A stretch of DNA of 64,000 nt from CAG-411 sp050875145 (GTDB lineage Bacteria > Bacillota > Clostridia > Lachnospirales > Lachnospiraceae): NCBI GenBank assembly GCA_050875145.1, contig JBNMLH010000013.1, forward strand, positions 46,875 to 110,874. The letters run 5' to 3'. Position numbers and translations under genes: made by a program. The notes under the pieces are model-generated. The model worked only from the letters and a program-made list of their open reading frames with translations, was not told the DNA's origin and searched no databases. Of the stretch, positions 18,218 through 27,071 are shown in pieces (the first letter of the stretch is position 1; the number at the start of each line of letters is the position of its first letter).

Positions 18218-18604
18218 ATGTTGAGTCAGGTGAATGGAACTGCAAACACGGAAGTAAAGGCAGAAAATATAAGTACGGCAGTAAGTAAGCAGCAGAAAAC
18301 AACGGATAAAAAGGAAAAATATGTGGAAGCGGATAAAGAAACAAAAACGGAAAGTACAGAAAAGTCCTTATCCAAAATGCAGCTAAAGCAATTGAAGCAG
18401 GCAATTGAGGAAGCCAATCGGAAAGCGAGACTTACAAATACTGCACGCGAATATTCATATGATGAGGTAACGAACCGTGTTTGTGTCAAAATAACAGATA
18501 AAGATACAGAGAAAGTGATTCGAGAAGTACCAACAGAAGAAGCATTAAAGAGAATTACCAGAATGCTTGAAACAGCAGGACTGGTTGTAGATGAAAAAAT
18601 GTAA
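18218..18604 (+). CDS. flaG: FlaG family protein
   Basis: The 128-residue protein has a charged, poorly ordered N-terminal half. Its C-terminal FlaG domain contains VKITDKDTEKVIREVPTEEA and ends RMLETAGLVVDEKM. FlaG proteins sit beside fliD and affect filament length; the mechanism is not well defined. GGAGGTGGG lies before ATG 18218, which is better than the upstream ATG at 18191. fliD starts 12 bases later. Confidence 0.88.
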   Translation: MLSQVNGTANTEVKAENISTAVSKQQKTTDKKEKYVEADKETKTESTEKSLSKMQLKQLKQAIEEANRKARLTNTAREYSYDEVTNRVCVKITDKDTEKVIREVPTEEALKRITRMLETAGLVVDEKM

Positions 18605-18616
18605 GGAGGAGATAGT

Positions 18617-20833
18617 ATGGCAATTCGTATGACGGGGCTGACTTCAGGGTTAGACACAGAATCGATTGTGGCAGCTTTGGTTAGTGCTCAGAAAATGAAG
18701 GGTACTAAAGTGCAGAATAAACTGACAAAATCAGAGTGGACGGAAGAAATCTGGAAAGGATTAAATACGAAATTATATTCATTTTATACAAAAGAACTTA
18801 CTAAATTTAAGACACAGGGTAACTATATTACAAAGAAGGCGACTTCATCCAAGGAATCAGTGGTAACTGCTACAGCATCTAATAGTGCAGCGAATGGATC
18901 ACATTCATTGGAGGTACGTTCGCTGGCATCTTCCCAAAATGTGACAGGAGGAAAGATTGATGCCACATCTACTGTGAAGAGTCTGACTGATTTAGGTATG
19001 TCAGAGGGAACGGTAATCCAATTATCAACAGCAGACGGTAAGAAGAGTACACAGTTAGAAGTAACTGGTAGCACTACGATTGCAGATTTTGTTTCAAGTT
19101 GTAAGTCAATAGGACTGAATGCAAACTTTGATACAAAACAGCAACGCTTTTTTATTAGTTCAGCATCCAGTGGTGCGGAACAAGGATTTAGTATTACTAC
19201 AGGTACATCTACCAGAGCAGATGCAGATAAGCAAATTAAAAAACTTATTTCCAATGCAACAGGAACAGATGATTATCTTTATGACAATTATGTTTCGGCA
19301 GCGGACATGATTAAGGAAAAATTAAAAGCTACAGTAGATGCAAGTACTGATGAAAATGACACCATGACCAATGCTGCGATTGATATTTTAAATTGTGTCA
19401 GAGGTTATTATACAAGTGATATAACGATACAGGAAAAATTAGATAAGTATGGAATTACAACGGATGAATATAATACATTTAAGGATGCATTCAATGCAGT
19501 AAAAGCAGTGGATGATGCAGATCCAAATAACAGTCAGAGTACAGGAACATTAAATGATTCTATGTCTGACTATTTGGCTGATGTAGCCACTGTATCAGAG
19601 TTAAAGCAAACCTTTGATACTTATGCGGCATCCAATGATTCGCTTTTATTCAAATCAGAGTTAAACTCCGCGTATGACAAATTAAAAGATTTAAGCAGTG
19701 ACCAGTTTACTACATTAAAAACATTGGCAGCAGATGACACGATTACTGAGGATGATATTACAGCAGCAGGTCTAACCAAGGAACAGGTAGACAGTTATAA
19801 ATTATTAACGCAGCACGTTGATAAAACTGAGTTTGATCAACAAATGGAAATTTATGCCAAAAATGAAGTGACTGGTGCTACGAAATTACCAGATGGAAAA
19901 TCACAACTTACTGTATTGGGGTTAGATGAGATAGATGCAACAGGTAAGACAGAAAGTGATAATATCAGTAGTTCTGGATTGAGTATAAAATGGGCCAATG
20001 ATGCTGTAATTAAGTTGGATGGTGCAGAATTAACTGGTTCCAGCAATACCTTTACCGTCAATGGTTTGACTTTAAATTTGACAGGAACAACGTTGGATAA
20101 AACAACAGGGGATTATGAAGAAATTCAGTTAAATGTAACCAATGATACAGATACGGCATACAAGATGGTAAAAGAATTTGTTACGAAATATAACGAATTA
20201 TTGGAGGAAATGAATAAGCTTTATAGTGCAGATTCTGCAAGGGGATATGATCCGTTGACAGATGAGCAGAAGGAAGCTATGACAGACGATGAAATTGAAA
20301 AATGGGAAACGAAGATTAAAGATTCCCTGCTTCGTCGAGACGATACATTAAATGGAATTATCACAGTTATGCGATCCTCCTTACAAACAACAACAGAAGT
20401 AGATGGAAAGAAATATTCATTGGCAAGTTTTGGTATTTGTACTTCCAGTGATTATACAGAAAAGGGAAAACTTCACATTTATGGAGATGAAGACGATGAC
20501 ACGTATTCGTCTCAGACCAATAAACTAAAAGAAGCACTTGAGAATAACCCGGAAGCTGTTATGAAAACGTTGGCAGATGTAGGTCAGTCTTTATATGATG
20601 CTATGACGAAGAAAATGGCAAAGACAAGCCTTAGTAGTGCGTTGACTTTCTATAATGACAAAAAGATGGATGATGATCAAAAGGCGTATAAGAAGCAGAT
20701 ATCTACATTAGAGGATAAGTTGAATGATTTGGAAGATCGATATTATAAACAATTTACCGCAATGGAGAAAGCAATGACAAAGATGCAGAATAGTGCCAGT
20801 GTATTTTCTACCTATTATGGTTCTGGCTCATAA
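18617..20833 (+). CDS. fliD: Flagellar cap protein FliD (HAP2)
   Basis: FliD caps the growing filament and folds incoming flagellin. The 738-residue protein starts MAIRMTGLTSGLDTESIVAAL, the classic FliD N-terminus, with SEWTEEIWKGLNTKLYSFY following. The C-terminal domain includes ETTYKMV-like TAYKMVKEFVTKYNELLEEMN, a long regulatory linker and a terminal coiled coil (ISTLEDKLNDLEDRYYKQFTAM-type, residues about 690-730). It is longer than average because of a large central insertion around residues 210-420. A near-perfect hairpin follows. Confidence 0.94.
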   Translation: MAIRMTGLTSGLDTESIVAALVSAQKMKGTKVQNKLTKSEWTEEIWKGLNTKLYSFYTKELTKFKTQGNYITKKATSSKESVVTATASNSAANGSHSLEVRSLASSQNVTGGKIDATSTVKSLTDLGMSEGTVIQLSTADGKKSTQLEVTGSTTIADFVSSCKSIGLNANFDTKQQRFFISSASSGAEQGFSITTGTSTRADADKQIKKLISNATGTDDYLYDNYVSAADMIKEKLKATVDASTDENDTMTNAAIDILNCVRGYYTSDITIQEKLDKYGITTDEYNTFKDAFNAVKAVDDADPNNSQSTGTLNDSMSDYLADVATVSELKQTFDTYAASNDSLLFKSELNSAYDKLKDLSSDQFTTLKTLAADDTITEDDITAAGLTKEQVDSYKLLTQHVDKTEFDQQMEIYAKNEVTGATKLPDGKSQLTVLGLDEIDATGKTESDNISSSGLSIKWANDAVIKLDGAELTGSSNTFTVNGLTLNLTGTTLDKTTGDYEEIQLNVTNDTDTAYKMVKEFVTKYNELLEEMNKLYSADSARGYDPLTDEQKEAMTDDEIEKWETKIKDSLLRRDDTLNGIITVMRSSLQTTTEVDGKKYSLASFGICTSSDYTEKGKLHIYGDEDDDTYSSQTNKLKEALENNPEAVMKTLADVGQSLYDAMTKKMAKTSLSSALTFYNDKKMDDDQKAYKKQISTLEDKLNDLEDRYYKQFTAMEKAMTKMQNSASVFSTYYGSGS

Positions 20834-20878
20834 TTCTTTTTGCTAATAAGTGAAAAAGATGGCGAATATCCTTGACTA

Positions 20879-20914
20879 CAATAGAGAAAAATATGTTAAT
20901 ATTTTTCTCTATTG
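20879..20914 (+). terminator. Perfect 16-bp hairpin after fliD
   Basis: CAATAGAGAAAAATAT (20879-20894) pairs without mismatch with 20899-20914 around a GTTA loop. The 3' arm holds a run of five T's, but no T tail follows. It could be a terminator or a bidirectional barrier. Confidence 0.65.
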
Positions 20915-20920
20915 TATTAT

Positions 20921-20944
20921 TAAAGAATAAAAAGTGACCGATAT
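20921..20944 (+). promoter_or_regulatory. Sigma-D-like promoter of fliS
   Basis: ACCGATAT (20937-20944) is a good -10 box; the nearest TAAA (20921-20924) is 12 bases upstream, shorter than usual, so the -35 assignment is uncertain. Confidence 0.5.
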
Positions 20945-21013
20945 AGAAAATATAGAAGATAGCTTCATTATTTGTTTAAGAGGTTATAGAGTTTGACAAA
21001 GGAGGAATGCGAC

Positions 21014-21400
21014 ATGGCATTTTCGGGGGCAGCAGCAAATGCATATCAGGGAACACGCATCAATACAGCATCACCAGCGGAATTGACACTGATGTTATAT
21101 GATGGTGCAATAAAATTTTGTAATATAGGAAAGGTTGCTTTAGAAAAAGGAGACTACGAAAAAGCGAACTTGAATATTCAAAAAGCGAAAAAGATTATTG
21201 TTCAGTTTAGAAACGATTTAGATTTTAACTATCCGGTAGCACAGGATTTTGATCGGGTATATGAGTACATTTATTATACTTTAGTGGATGCCAATGTAAA
21301 GAAGGACATAGAGTTATTAGATGAAGCATTAGGACGTATTAGAGAGATGCGTGATACTTGGAAGCAGGTTATGGATAAAGTAAAGAACGGAAATTCGTGA
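21014..21400 (+). CDS. fliS: Flagellar export chaperone FliS
   Basis: Canonical FliS of 128 residues: ANAYQGTRINTASPAELTLM and LYDGAIKFCN at the start, then helices including NIQKAKKIIVQFRNDLDFNY and ending IREMRDTWKQVMDKVK. It binds flagellin's C-terminal disordered tail in the cytoplasm. ATG 21014 has AAAGGAGG upstream. A second, divergent FliS lies at 10502; this one is the probable partner of the main flagellin at 22226. Confidence 0.93.
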   Translation: MAFSGAAANAYQGTRINTASPAELTLMLYDGAIKFCNIGKVALEKGDYEKANLNIQKAKKIIVQFRNDLDFNYPVAQDFDRVYEYIYYTLVDANVKKDIELLDEALGRIREMRDTWKQVMDKVKNGNS

Positions 21401-21413
21401 TAAAATTAAGAGA

Positions 21414-21448
21414 GAAGAAAGCCGTACCAGAAATGGACGGCTTCTTTT
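21414..21448 (+). terminator. Weak terminator between fliS and the next gene
   Basis: AAGCCGT and ACGGCTT form a 7-bp stem followed by CTTTTC; probably a partial terminator inside the operon. Confidence 0.5.
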
Positions 21449-21467
21449 CGTGAAAGGAAGAGGAAAT

Positions 21468-21959
21468 ATGGGAGTGAAGGATAATACAGATGCATATGTG
21501 GATATTCTGGCAACATCATTACGGAAAAAAGTGATATTACTAGAAAAAATAGAGAAGGTAATTACAGAACAGGAGAAGGAATTAAAGCTACCAAATCCAG
21601 ATATTGATCGATTAGATGAAATACAAAAACAGATAGAAGAATTGATTATAGAGGTAGAACGGGCAGAAGATGGATTTGAAAATATATATAATCGGGTAAA
21701 GGAGTCGATGGATACCAATAAATATAAGTACAAGAGCCAAATTCAAGAAATGCAGGGATATATTCGTACAATTACGGATAAGACAGTTAAAATAAAGGCA
21801 CAGGAAGTTAGAAATCAGCAATATATGAAATTCTTTTTTGAAAATAAAAAGAGAGAAATTAAGCAGTTTCGTTCGGGAAACCGTAGTGTAGCACAGTATA
21901 GTCAACATACAGCAAATTCTATGATGGGGCAATCGTATTTTTTAAATAGTAAGAAGTAG
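21468..21959 (+). CDS. FliT/FlgN-like flagellar chaperone
   Basis: A 163-residue, all-helical protein beginning MGVKDNTDAYVDILATSLRK and containing heptad-like helices up to about residue 130, then a serine/glutamine tail. Size, helical pattern and position after fliS fit a FliT- or FlgN-type export chaperone, plausibly for FliD. Sequence motifs are too weak to choose between the two. ATG 21468 has AGGAAGAGG upstream. Confidence 0.65.
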   Translation: MGVKDNTDAYVDILATSLRKKVILLEKIEKVITEQEKELKLPNPDIDRLDEIQKQIEELIIEVERAEDGFENIYNRVKESMDTNKYKYKSQIQEMQGYIRTITDKTVKIKAQEVRNQQYMKFFFENKKREIKQFRSGNRSVAQYSQHTANSMMGQSYFLNSKK

Positions 21960-21960
21960 A

Positions 21961-21988
21961 AAAATATATAAGCAGGAGTATATTTTTG
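21961..21988 (+). terminator. Hairpin after the chaperone gene
   Basis: AAAAATATA pairs with TATATTTTT around a short loop just after the stop codon; AT-rich, terminator-like. Confidence 0.5.
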
Positions 21989-22060
21989 AGTGCTTTTAAT
22001 GGTTACAAAAATGTTACACAGAAAAAATAGAATTTAACCAAAACTTAACAAAAAAAGGGT

Positions 22061-22086
22061 TAAGTTTCCAGTAACCTCTCCGATAT
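22061..22086 (+). promoter_or_regulatory. Sigma-D promoter of flagellin 2
   Basis: TAAG (22061-22064), 14 bases, TCCGATAT (22079-22086). It is followed by an untranslated leader of about 130 bases. Confidence 0.75.
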
Positions 22087-22156
22087 ATATAACAAGTAAA
22101 GAAAATACATTTACTTAATCGGATAAGTATCTAACTGGTGCGTACGGCCAGAGGGG

Positions 22157-22218
22157 GTACAGGAACTTTTAAAATTTAAAGGGCAGTAGCAAGGACGCTA
22201 CTGGATATTCAAGGAGGA
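22157..22218 (+). promoter_or_regulatory. CsrA-type leader of flagellin 2
   Basis: A perfect 7-bp hairpin CAGTAGC/GCTACTG (22184-22203) presents GGA in its AAGGAC loop. CAAGGAGG (22210-22217) overlaps the ribosome binding site, and GTACAGGA (22157-22164) is a third GGA site. A looped GGA plus a GGA over the ribosome binding site is the arrangement by which CsrA blocks hag translation in Bacillus; csrA and fliW are encoded 4 kb upstream. Confidence 0.65.
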
Positions 22219-22225
22219 ATTTATT

Positions 22226-23533
22226 ATGGGTATGACAGTACAACACAATATGACAGCGATGAACGCTAACAGACAGTTAGGAATTTCAAACAGCAATTTA
22301 GCAAAATCTACAGAAAAGTTATCTTCTGGTTATAAGATTAACCGTGCAGGAGACAACGCAGCAGGACTTGCTATTTCTGAAAAGATGCGTGGACAGATTA
22401 GAGGTTTGGATCAGGCTTCTTCAAATGCAGAAGATGGTATTTCTTTAATCCAGACTGCTGAAGGTAACTTACAGGAGTCACAGAATATCATTCAGAGAAT
22501 GCGTGAATTAGCAGTACAGGCATCATCTGATACAAATACAGATGACGATAGAACACAGATCCAGCAGGAAATTCAGCAGTTAACAGAAGAAGTTGACCGT
22601 ATTGCAAATACAACTGAATTCAACACAAAGAAATTATTAGATGGTTCTTGTGCAGGATCTTCTTCTTACAAGGCTGGACAGTCTAGCGTAGAAGGAACAT
22701 TTGCAAATGGTGTAGTTAAGGTAAACCAAGTAGATACATCTACAGCAAATCTTGTTGGTAAAGATGATGTTATCCGTATTGAGTTTACAAAAGATGCAGA
22801 ACTTGGCGGTGTTAAGAGCACTGGTGCAACATCAAATGGAGCTGTTGCAACTTCTTTACATGGAACAAAGGTTAAGGTAGCAGATATGAGTACTGCAACT
22901 GGTACTATTACAATCTCTGGTGCATCATTTGATAAGCTTTCTACTGCAAAGGCTGAAACTACTTATAGTGCAGTAAAAACAGATGTTACATTTAAAATCA
23001 GTAATGCAAAGAATATTAAGGCTGGTGATGTAATCACAATCAATCTTCAGAAATGTGATTTGAACAAGGCTAAGAATACTGGCGAGGATGCATTAAGACT
23101 TCAGGTAGGAGCTAACGGTGGACAGGAAGTTCAGGTTCAGATTAAGAGCATGAAAGCAAAAGATCTTGGTATTACACAGACTTCTGTTTCAGTCGTAGAT
23201 GGAAAGAGTACAGCTGGTACCATTGGATCTGCATTGGATGTAACTTCACAGGCAGGAGCATCTCTTGCAATTGAAGCATATGATAATGCATTACAGAATG
23301 TATCTACTGAAAGAGCTAAGATGGGTGCTATGCAGAACAGATTAGAGCACACAATCAACAACTTGGATACATCTGCAGAGAACTTACAGTCTGCTGAGTC
23401 AAATATCCGTGATACTGATATGGCAGACGAAATGACCAAGTACAGCAAGAACAATATCTTGATGCAGGCAGGTCAGTCTATGTTAGCACAGGCAAATCAG
23501 TCAAATCAGGGTGTATTAAGTTTATTACAGTAA
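22226..23533 (+). CDS. Flagellin 2 (probable major filament protein)
   Basis: A 435-residue flagellin with intact ends: MGMTVQHNMTAMNANRQLG and LSSGYKINRAGDNAAGLAIS at the start, NRLEHTINNLDTSAENLQSAE and MLAQANQSNQGVLSLLQ at the end. The central domain (about 145-325) is shorter than in flagellin 1. Codon choice is visibly different from its neighbours, with many AAC, ATC and TTC codons, as expected of a very highly expressed gene. It has its own sigma-D promoter, a CsrA-type leader and a strong terminator. Confidence 0.96.
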   Translation: MGMTVQHNMTAMNANRQLGISNSNLAKSTEKLSSGYKINRAGDNAAGLAISEKMRGQIRGLDQASSNAEDGISLIQTAEGNLQESQNIIQRMRELAVQASSDTNTDDDRTQIQQEIQQLTEEVDRIANTTEFNTKKLLDGSCAGSSSYKAGQSSVEGTFANGVVKVNQVDTSTANLVGKDDVIRIEFTKDAELGGVKSTGATSNGAVATSLHGTKVKVADMSTATGTITISGASFDKLSTAKAETTYSAVKTDVTFKISNAKNIKAGDVITINLQKCDLNKAKNTGEDALRLQVGANGGQEVQVQIKSMKAKDLGITQTSVSVVDGKSTAGTIGSALDVTSQAGASLAIEAYDNALQNVSTERAKMGAMQNRLEHTINNLDTSAENLQSAESNIRDTDMADEMTKYSKNNILMQAGQSMLAQANQSNQGVLSLLQ

Positions 23534-23551
23534 TTGGTAAAAATAAATTGC

Positions 23552-23582
23552 AAAAGAGAGCAGTGCGTTCTGCTCTCTTTTT
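23552..23582 (+). terminator. Terminator after flagellin 2
   Basis: AGAGAGCAG (23555-23563) pairs with CTGCTCTCT (23570-23578), followed by T's. Confidence 0.92.
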
Positions 23583-23640
23583 GTATGTCATTAAATATAT
23601 GAATAAACAAAAGGGATAGGAAAAGAAGAGTAGAAAGCAT

Positions 23641-23667
23641 TAGGAAAAGAAAAAGAGTTGCCGATAT
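23641..23667 (+). promoter_or_regulatory. Sigma-D promoter of the Maf gene
   Basis: TAGG (23641-23644), 15 bases, GCCGATAT (23660-23667), 46 bases before the start codon. Confidence 0.65.
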
Positions 23668-23712
23668 ATAAAAAGTAACGGTTGAATTTTTGGAGAAGAG
23701 CGAGGAAAAAAC

Positions 23713-25581
23713 ATGGCAAATCATTTTAAAACAAATGCAGAATTGCTGAAGAAAACTGTATTGGGACAGGCAATTTTGAATTATTTAGATACTGTACCAG
23801 AAAATCGGGACAAAGTAAAGAAAATAGAAGGAGAAGAATATTTTGAGGAAAATGGACAGTATTACCTTCTTCATAGTATAGAGGAGAGAAAAGAAGCGGA
23901 ACGCTTGGTGAAAGAGATAGATCCAAATAGAGATTATTTGTTGTATATATATGGAATGGGAAACTTACAGTTGCTGGAAAAACTTATTGCGACAACATCT
24001 GAAAATACAAAGATACTGGTTGTGGAAGAAAATATGCATATTTTCCGTTATATGATGTATTTTAAGAGACTAGATACTTTGTTGAAAAGCAAAAAGGTAT
24101 GCTTTACAGTGGGAGAACAGCAGTGTTATGATTTGATGGTACGAATTTGTATCCAAAATGAGTGGAGCAATCTTGTGCATAATATGAAAGTGATTACAAC
24201 ACCGGCTTATCAAGTGTACCGTACACAGCTACAACAAAAAACAAAACAGTTTATGCAAGAGTTAGCTACCAGTATTCATATATTGGGAAATAGCACCGAA
24301 GATCAGATGAATGGTGTTACAAACAACTACAAAAATGTGGATGCCTGTCTTTCTGCCAATAGTATTGCGGAAATACGAGGAAAATATAAAGGGATACCTG
24401 GAATTGTAGTGGCATCTGGACCATCCTTGGAAAAAAATATTGATTTGTTAAAAGAGGCACAAGGAAAAGCAGTAATTATAAGTTGTGATGCATCTTATCA
24501 GGAATGTATCAAACATGGAGTGAAACCGGATGCCATTGCGTCTATTGAGAGGGATCGCCCCACATACGATTATTTTTATAAAGATAAAACCTTTGATAAA
24601 GATTTAGTATTTGCTGGTCCTGGTCTGGTTTGGCCGGATATTTTGAATGAATTTCCAGGGAAGAAGATTTTGATGGCAAAAACACCCGATGGTGCCGATG
24701 GATGGTGGATGGATCAGTTTGAAAATATGGAGTTTGTGGTGATGGGAATGTCTTGTGCCAATGTGGCACATGCCGTTTTGAAAGAAGCAGGCTGTAATCC
24801 AATTATACTAATAGGACAGGATTTGGCGTATACGGATGATAAAAAGCATAGTAGCCAGGTGCATGATTTGTTTGAGGATGACAATCAAGTTGCTGCTAGT
24901 GAGCAAACGTTATGGACAGAGGACATTTACGGAAAACCGGTACGAACAACAGTTGTATTTAATTTATTTCGGGAATATTTTGAAAGACAGGTAGAAAATG
25001 GAAATAGTATTTTAGTTGATGCTACAGAAGGCGGAGCGAAAATTAAAGGCAGTAAAATTATGACATTTCGTGAGGCAATCGATACATATTGTACAGGTGT
25101 GAAAGAAAAAGCAATGTATGCTTATTTAAAAGATATTCCATGGGATGACAAGAAAGCTATTGAAAAATACGAAGAGATTATTGAGTCTGCAAAACAATTG
25201 ATTAAAGTAACCGATAATTTAAAATTGCAAATGCAGGCACATGTAAGAAAGTTAAAGAAATACGATGGGTATGATTTTACAAAGGCAACGAGAGAACAAC
25301 TGGTGGAGTGTGTGCTTGCTATGCAGGAGGGAAATCAGTTATTGAATTATGTAACAGAAGATCATAGAGAACTGGCAACCTTTTTTGGACATTTATATAA
25401 GAGTGCTATTATGCAAGTAAAAAAGCTGGGAAATGATGTAACACCAGAAACAATTGCGGAAAATTGGAGAATACAGGTAAAATTGATTTATTTAATGCAG
25501 ATTGTTTGTCAGCAAGTTGAGGATAAATTTCAGGAGATGATTGATTTTATGGAACAAAAGAAAAAAGACATACAGGGGTGA
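23713..25581 (+). CDS. Motility-associated factor (Maf) flagellin glycosyltransferase
   Basis: A 622-residue protein with the DUF115/MptE-like core near residues 225-400: GIVVASGPSLEKN, IISCDASYQECIKHG and DAIASIERD are its nucleotide-sugar binding signatures. Maf proteins transfer pseudaminic or legionaminic acid onto serine/threonine of flagellin in the cytoplasm before export. That role fits its place between flagellin 2 and the pse genes. It has its own sigma-D promoter. The acceptor and the exact sugar are inferred from context. Confidence 0.9.
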   Translation: MANHFKTNAELLKKTVLGQAILNYLDTVPENRDKVKKIEGEEYFEENGQYYLLHSIEERKEAERLVKEIDPNRDYLLYIYGMGNLQLLEKLIATTSENTKILVVEENMHIFRYMMYFKRLDTLLKSKKVCFTVGEQQCYDLMVRICIQNEWSNLVHNMKVITTPAYQVYRTQLQQKTKQFMQELATSIHILGNSTEDQMNGVTNNYKNVDACLSANSIAEIRGKYKGIPGIVVASGPSLEKNIDLLKEAQGKAVIISCDASYQECIKHGVKPDAIASIERDRPTYDYFYKDKTFDKDLVFAGPGLVWPDILNEFPGKKILMAKTPDGADGWWMDQFENMEFVVMGMSCANVAHAVLKEAGCNPIILIGQDLAYTDDKKHSSQVHDLFEDDNQVAASEQTLWTEDIYGKPVRTTVVFNLFREYFERQVENGNSILVDATEGGAKIKGSKIMTFREAIDTYCTGVKEKAMYAYLKDIPWDDKKAIEKYEEIIESAKQLIKVTDNLKLQMQAHVRKLKKYDGYDFTKATREQLVECVLAMQEGNQLLNYVTEDHRELATFFGHLYKSAIMQVKKLGNDVTPETIAENWRIQVKLIYLMQIVCQQVEDKFQEMIDFMEQKKKDIQG

Positions 25582-25585
25582 GAAG

Positions 25586-25855
25586 ATGGTAGAAAATGTT
25601 TTAAAAAGTATTGAAACACTGGTAGATTCTATTTATGACATTGATCAGGTTGACTTGCAGGAAAAATACTTAAAATTTATTGAAAGTATTGGTGATTTTA
25701 TTGAAAAAATGGCAGTTGCAGGTTATGAAGTGAACATGAATGGGGACCTTCAGAATATAGCAAATGCAATGGAGAAGAAGGACTATACGAAGGTTGCAGA
25801 TATATTGTTGTATACAGTAAAACCAGATTTTGAGCAGTTGAATATAGAACTGTAA
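25586..25855 (+). CDS. Small protein coupled to Maf
   Basis: An 89-residue acidic, helical protein (MVENVLKSIETLVDSIYDID onwards), with no signal or membrane segment. It starts 4 bases after the Maf stop, and its ribosome binding site GGGGTGAG overlaps the end of Maf, so the two are likely translated together. I do not recognise the family; a Maf partner or accessory is a reasonable guess from position only. Confidence 0.65.
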   Translation: MVENVLKSIETLVDSIYDIDQVDLQEKYLKFIESIGDFIEKMAVAGYEVNMNGDLQNIANAMEKKDYTKVADILLYTVKPDFEQLNIEL

Positions 25856-25867
25856 AAAAATAGGAAT

Positions 25868-25917
25868 AAAGAGGCTGATAAGTTTGCGATTCTATTGCAA
25901 ATTATTAGCTTCTTTTT
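25868..25917 (+). terminator. Terminator after the Maf operon
   Basis: AAAGAGGCTGATAA (25868-25881) pairs with TTATTAGCTTCTTT (25902-25915) with two G-T pairs and an inner TTGC/GCAA stem, followed by T's. Confidence 0.8.
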
Positions 25918-25927
25918 AGATAAGTGT

Positions 25928-25954
25928 TAAAAAAGTGCATACTTTTTCCGATAA
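25928..25954 (+). promoter_or_regulatory. Sigma-D promoter of the pse operon
   Basis: TAAA (25928-25931), 15 bases, TCCGATAA (25947-25954): the closest match in the window to the sigma-D consensus. It ties sugar synthesis to flagellin production. Confidence 0.75.
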
Positions 25955-26041
25955 AAGAAAAGAGAGAGTTGAAAAAGTATATAAAAACTAGGAGTTTAGA
26001 GTACTTTTTACGAAATATAAATTCATGGAGGAAATAGAGAA

Positions 26042-27034
26042 ATGTTAAATGACAAAACAGTTTTAATTACGGGAGGAACAGGTTCTTTTGGTAAAAAGTG
26101 CCTGAAGATGATTTTTGAGAGATATAATCCAAAAAAGGTGATTATTTATTCAAGAGATGAATTTAAGCAATATAACATGAAAGCAGAGATGGCAGATCAG
26201 GTTGATATGAGCAGGGTACGTTTCTTTATTGGTGATGTTAGAGACAAAGAACGTTTGATGCGAGCTTTTCATGGCGTGGATTATGTAATTCATGCAGCAG
26301 CTATGAAGCAGGTGCCGACTTGTGAGTATAATCCTATGGAGGCAATTAAGACGAATGTGCATGGAGCACAAAATGTTATTGATGCCGCATTAGATAGAGG
26401 AGTAAAAAAAGTAGTGGCCTTATCTACAGATAAGGCTGTAAATCCAATTAACTTGTATGGTGGTACAAAATTGGTTTCTGATAAATTATTTATTGCAGCT
26501 AATGCATATACAGGATTGAATGGAACCGTTTTTTCTGTTGTTCGTTATGGAAATGTTGCGGGAAGTCGTGGTTCTATTGTTCCATTATTTCGTAGGTTAG
26601 CAGAAGAGGGAAAAAAAGAATTGCCAATTACGGATACTAGAATGACACGCTTTTGGATTACATTAGAACAGGGAGTAGAATTGGTATTTAAAGCGTTGGA
26701 AGAAGCAAAAGGTGGAGAAACATATATTTCAAAAATACCATCCTTCCATATTACCGATTTGGCAGAGGCAATTTTGCCAGGCTGTGGCATAAAAGAGATT
26801 GGTATTCGTGAAGGTGAAAAACTTCACGAGGTTATGGTTACAAAAGACGATTCTAGAAGTACATTTGAATATGATAAGCATTATATTGTATATCCCAATT
26901 TTGATTGGGTAGATTTGAATGAGGCTGTATTGCCAGGAGGAAAATGCGTTGCGGATGGATTTGAATATAATTCAGGAACCAATGCAGAATGGCTGAATGT
27001 AGAACAGTTGCGAGGGGCTTTAAAAAATGTATAG
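26042..27034 (+). CDS. pseB: UDP-N-acetylglucosamine 4,6-dehydratase (inverting)
   Basis: First step of pseudaminic acid synthesis: dehydration and C5 inversion of UDP-GlcNAc with bound NADP. The 330-residue short-chain dehydrogenase has the nucleotide motif TGGTGSFG at residues 10-17. HAAAMKQVPTCEYNP is the PseB-type stretch in which K replaces the usual active-site Y neighbour, and the Y-x-x-x-K-type pair lies in LYGGTKLVSDK. GGAGG lies upstream of the ATG. First gene of the pse cassette. Confidence 0.94.
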   Translation: MLNDKTVLITGGTGSFGKKCLKMIFERYNPKKVIIYSRDEFKQYNMKAEMADQVDMSRVRFFIGDVRDKERLMRAFHGVDYVIHAAAMKQVPTCEYNPMEAIKTNVHGAQNVIDAALDRGVKKVVALSTDKAVNPINLYGGTKLVSDKLFIAANAYTGLNGTVFSVVRYGNVAGSRGSIVPLFRRLAEEGKKELPITDTRMTRFWITLEQGVELVFKALEEAKGGETYISKIPSFHITDLAEAILPGCGIKEIGIREGEKLHEVMVTKDDSRSTFEYDKHYIVYPNFDWVDLNEAVLPGGKCVADGFEYNSGTNAEWLNVEQLRGALKNV

Positions 27035-27071
27035 AATAAAATAGAGCATAATGCTTAGAGGGGGAATACAA

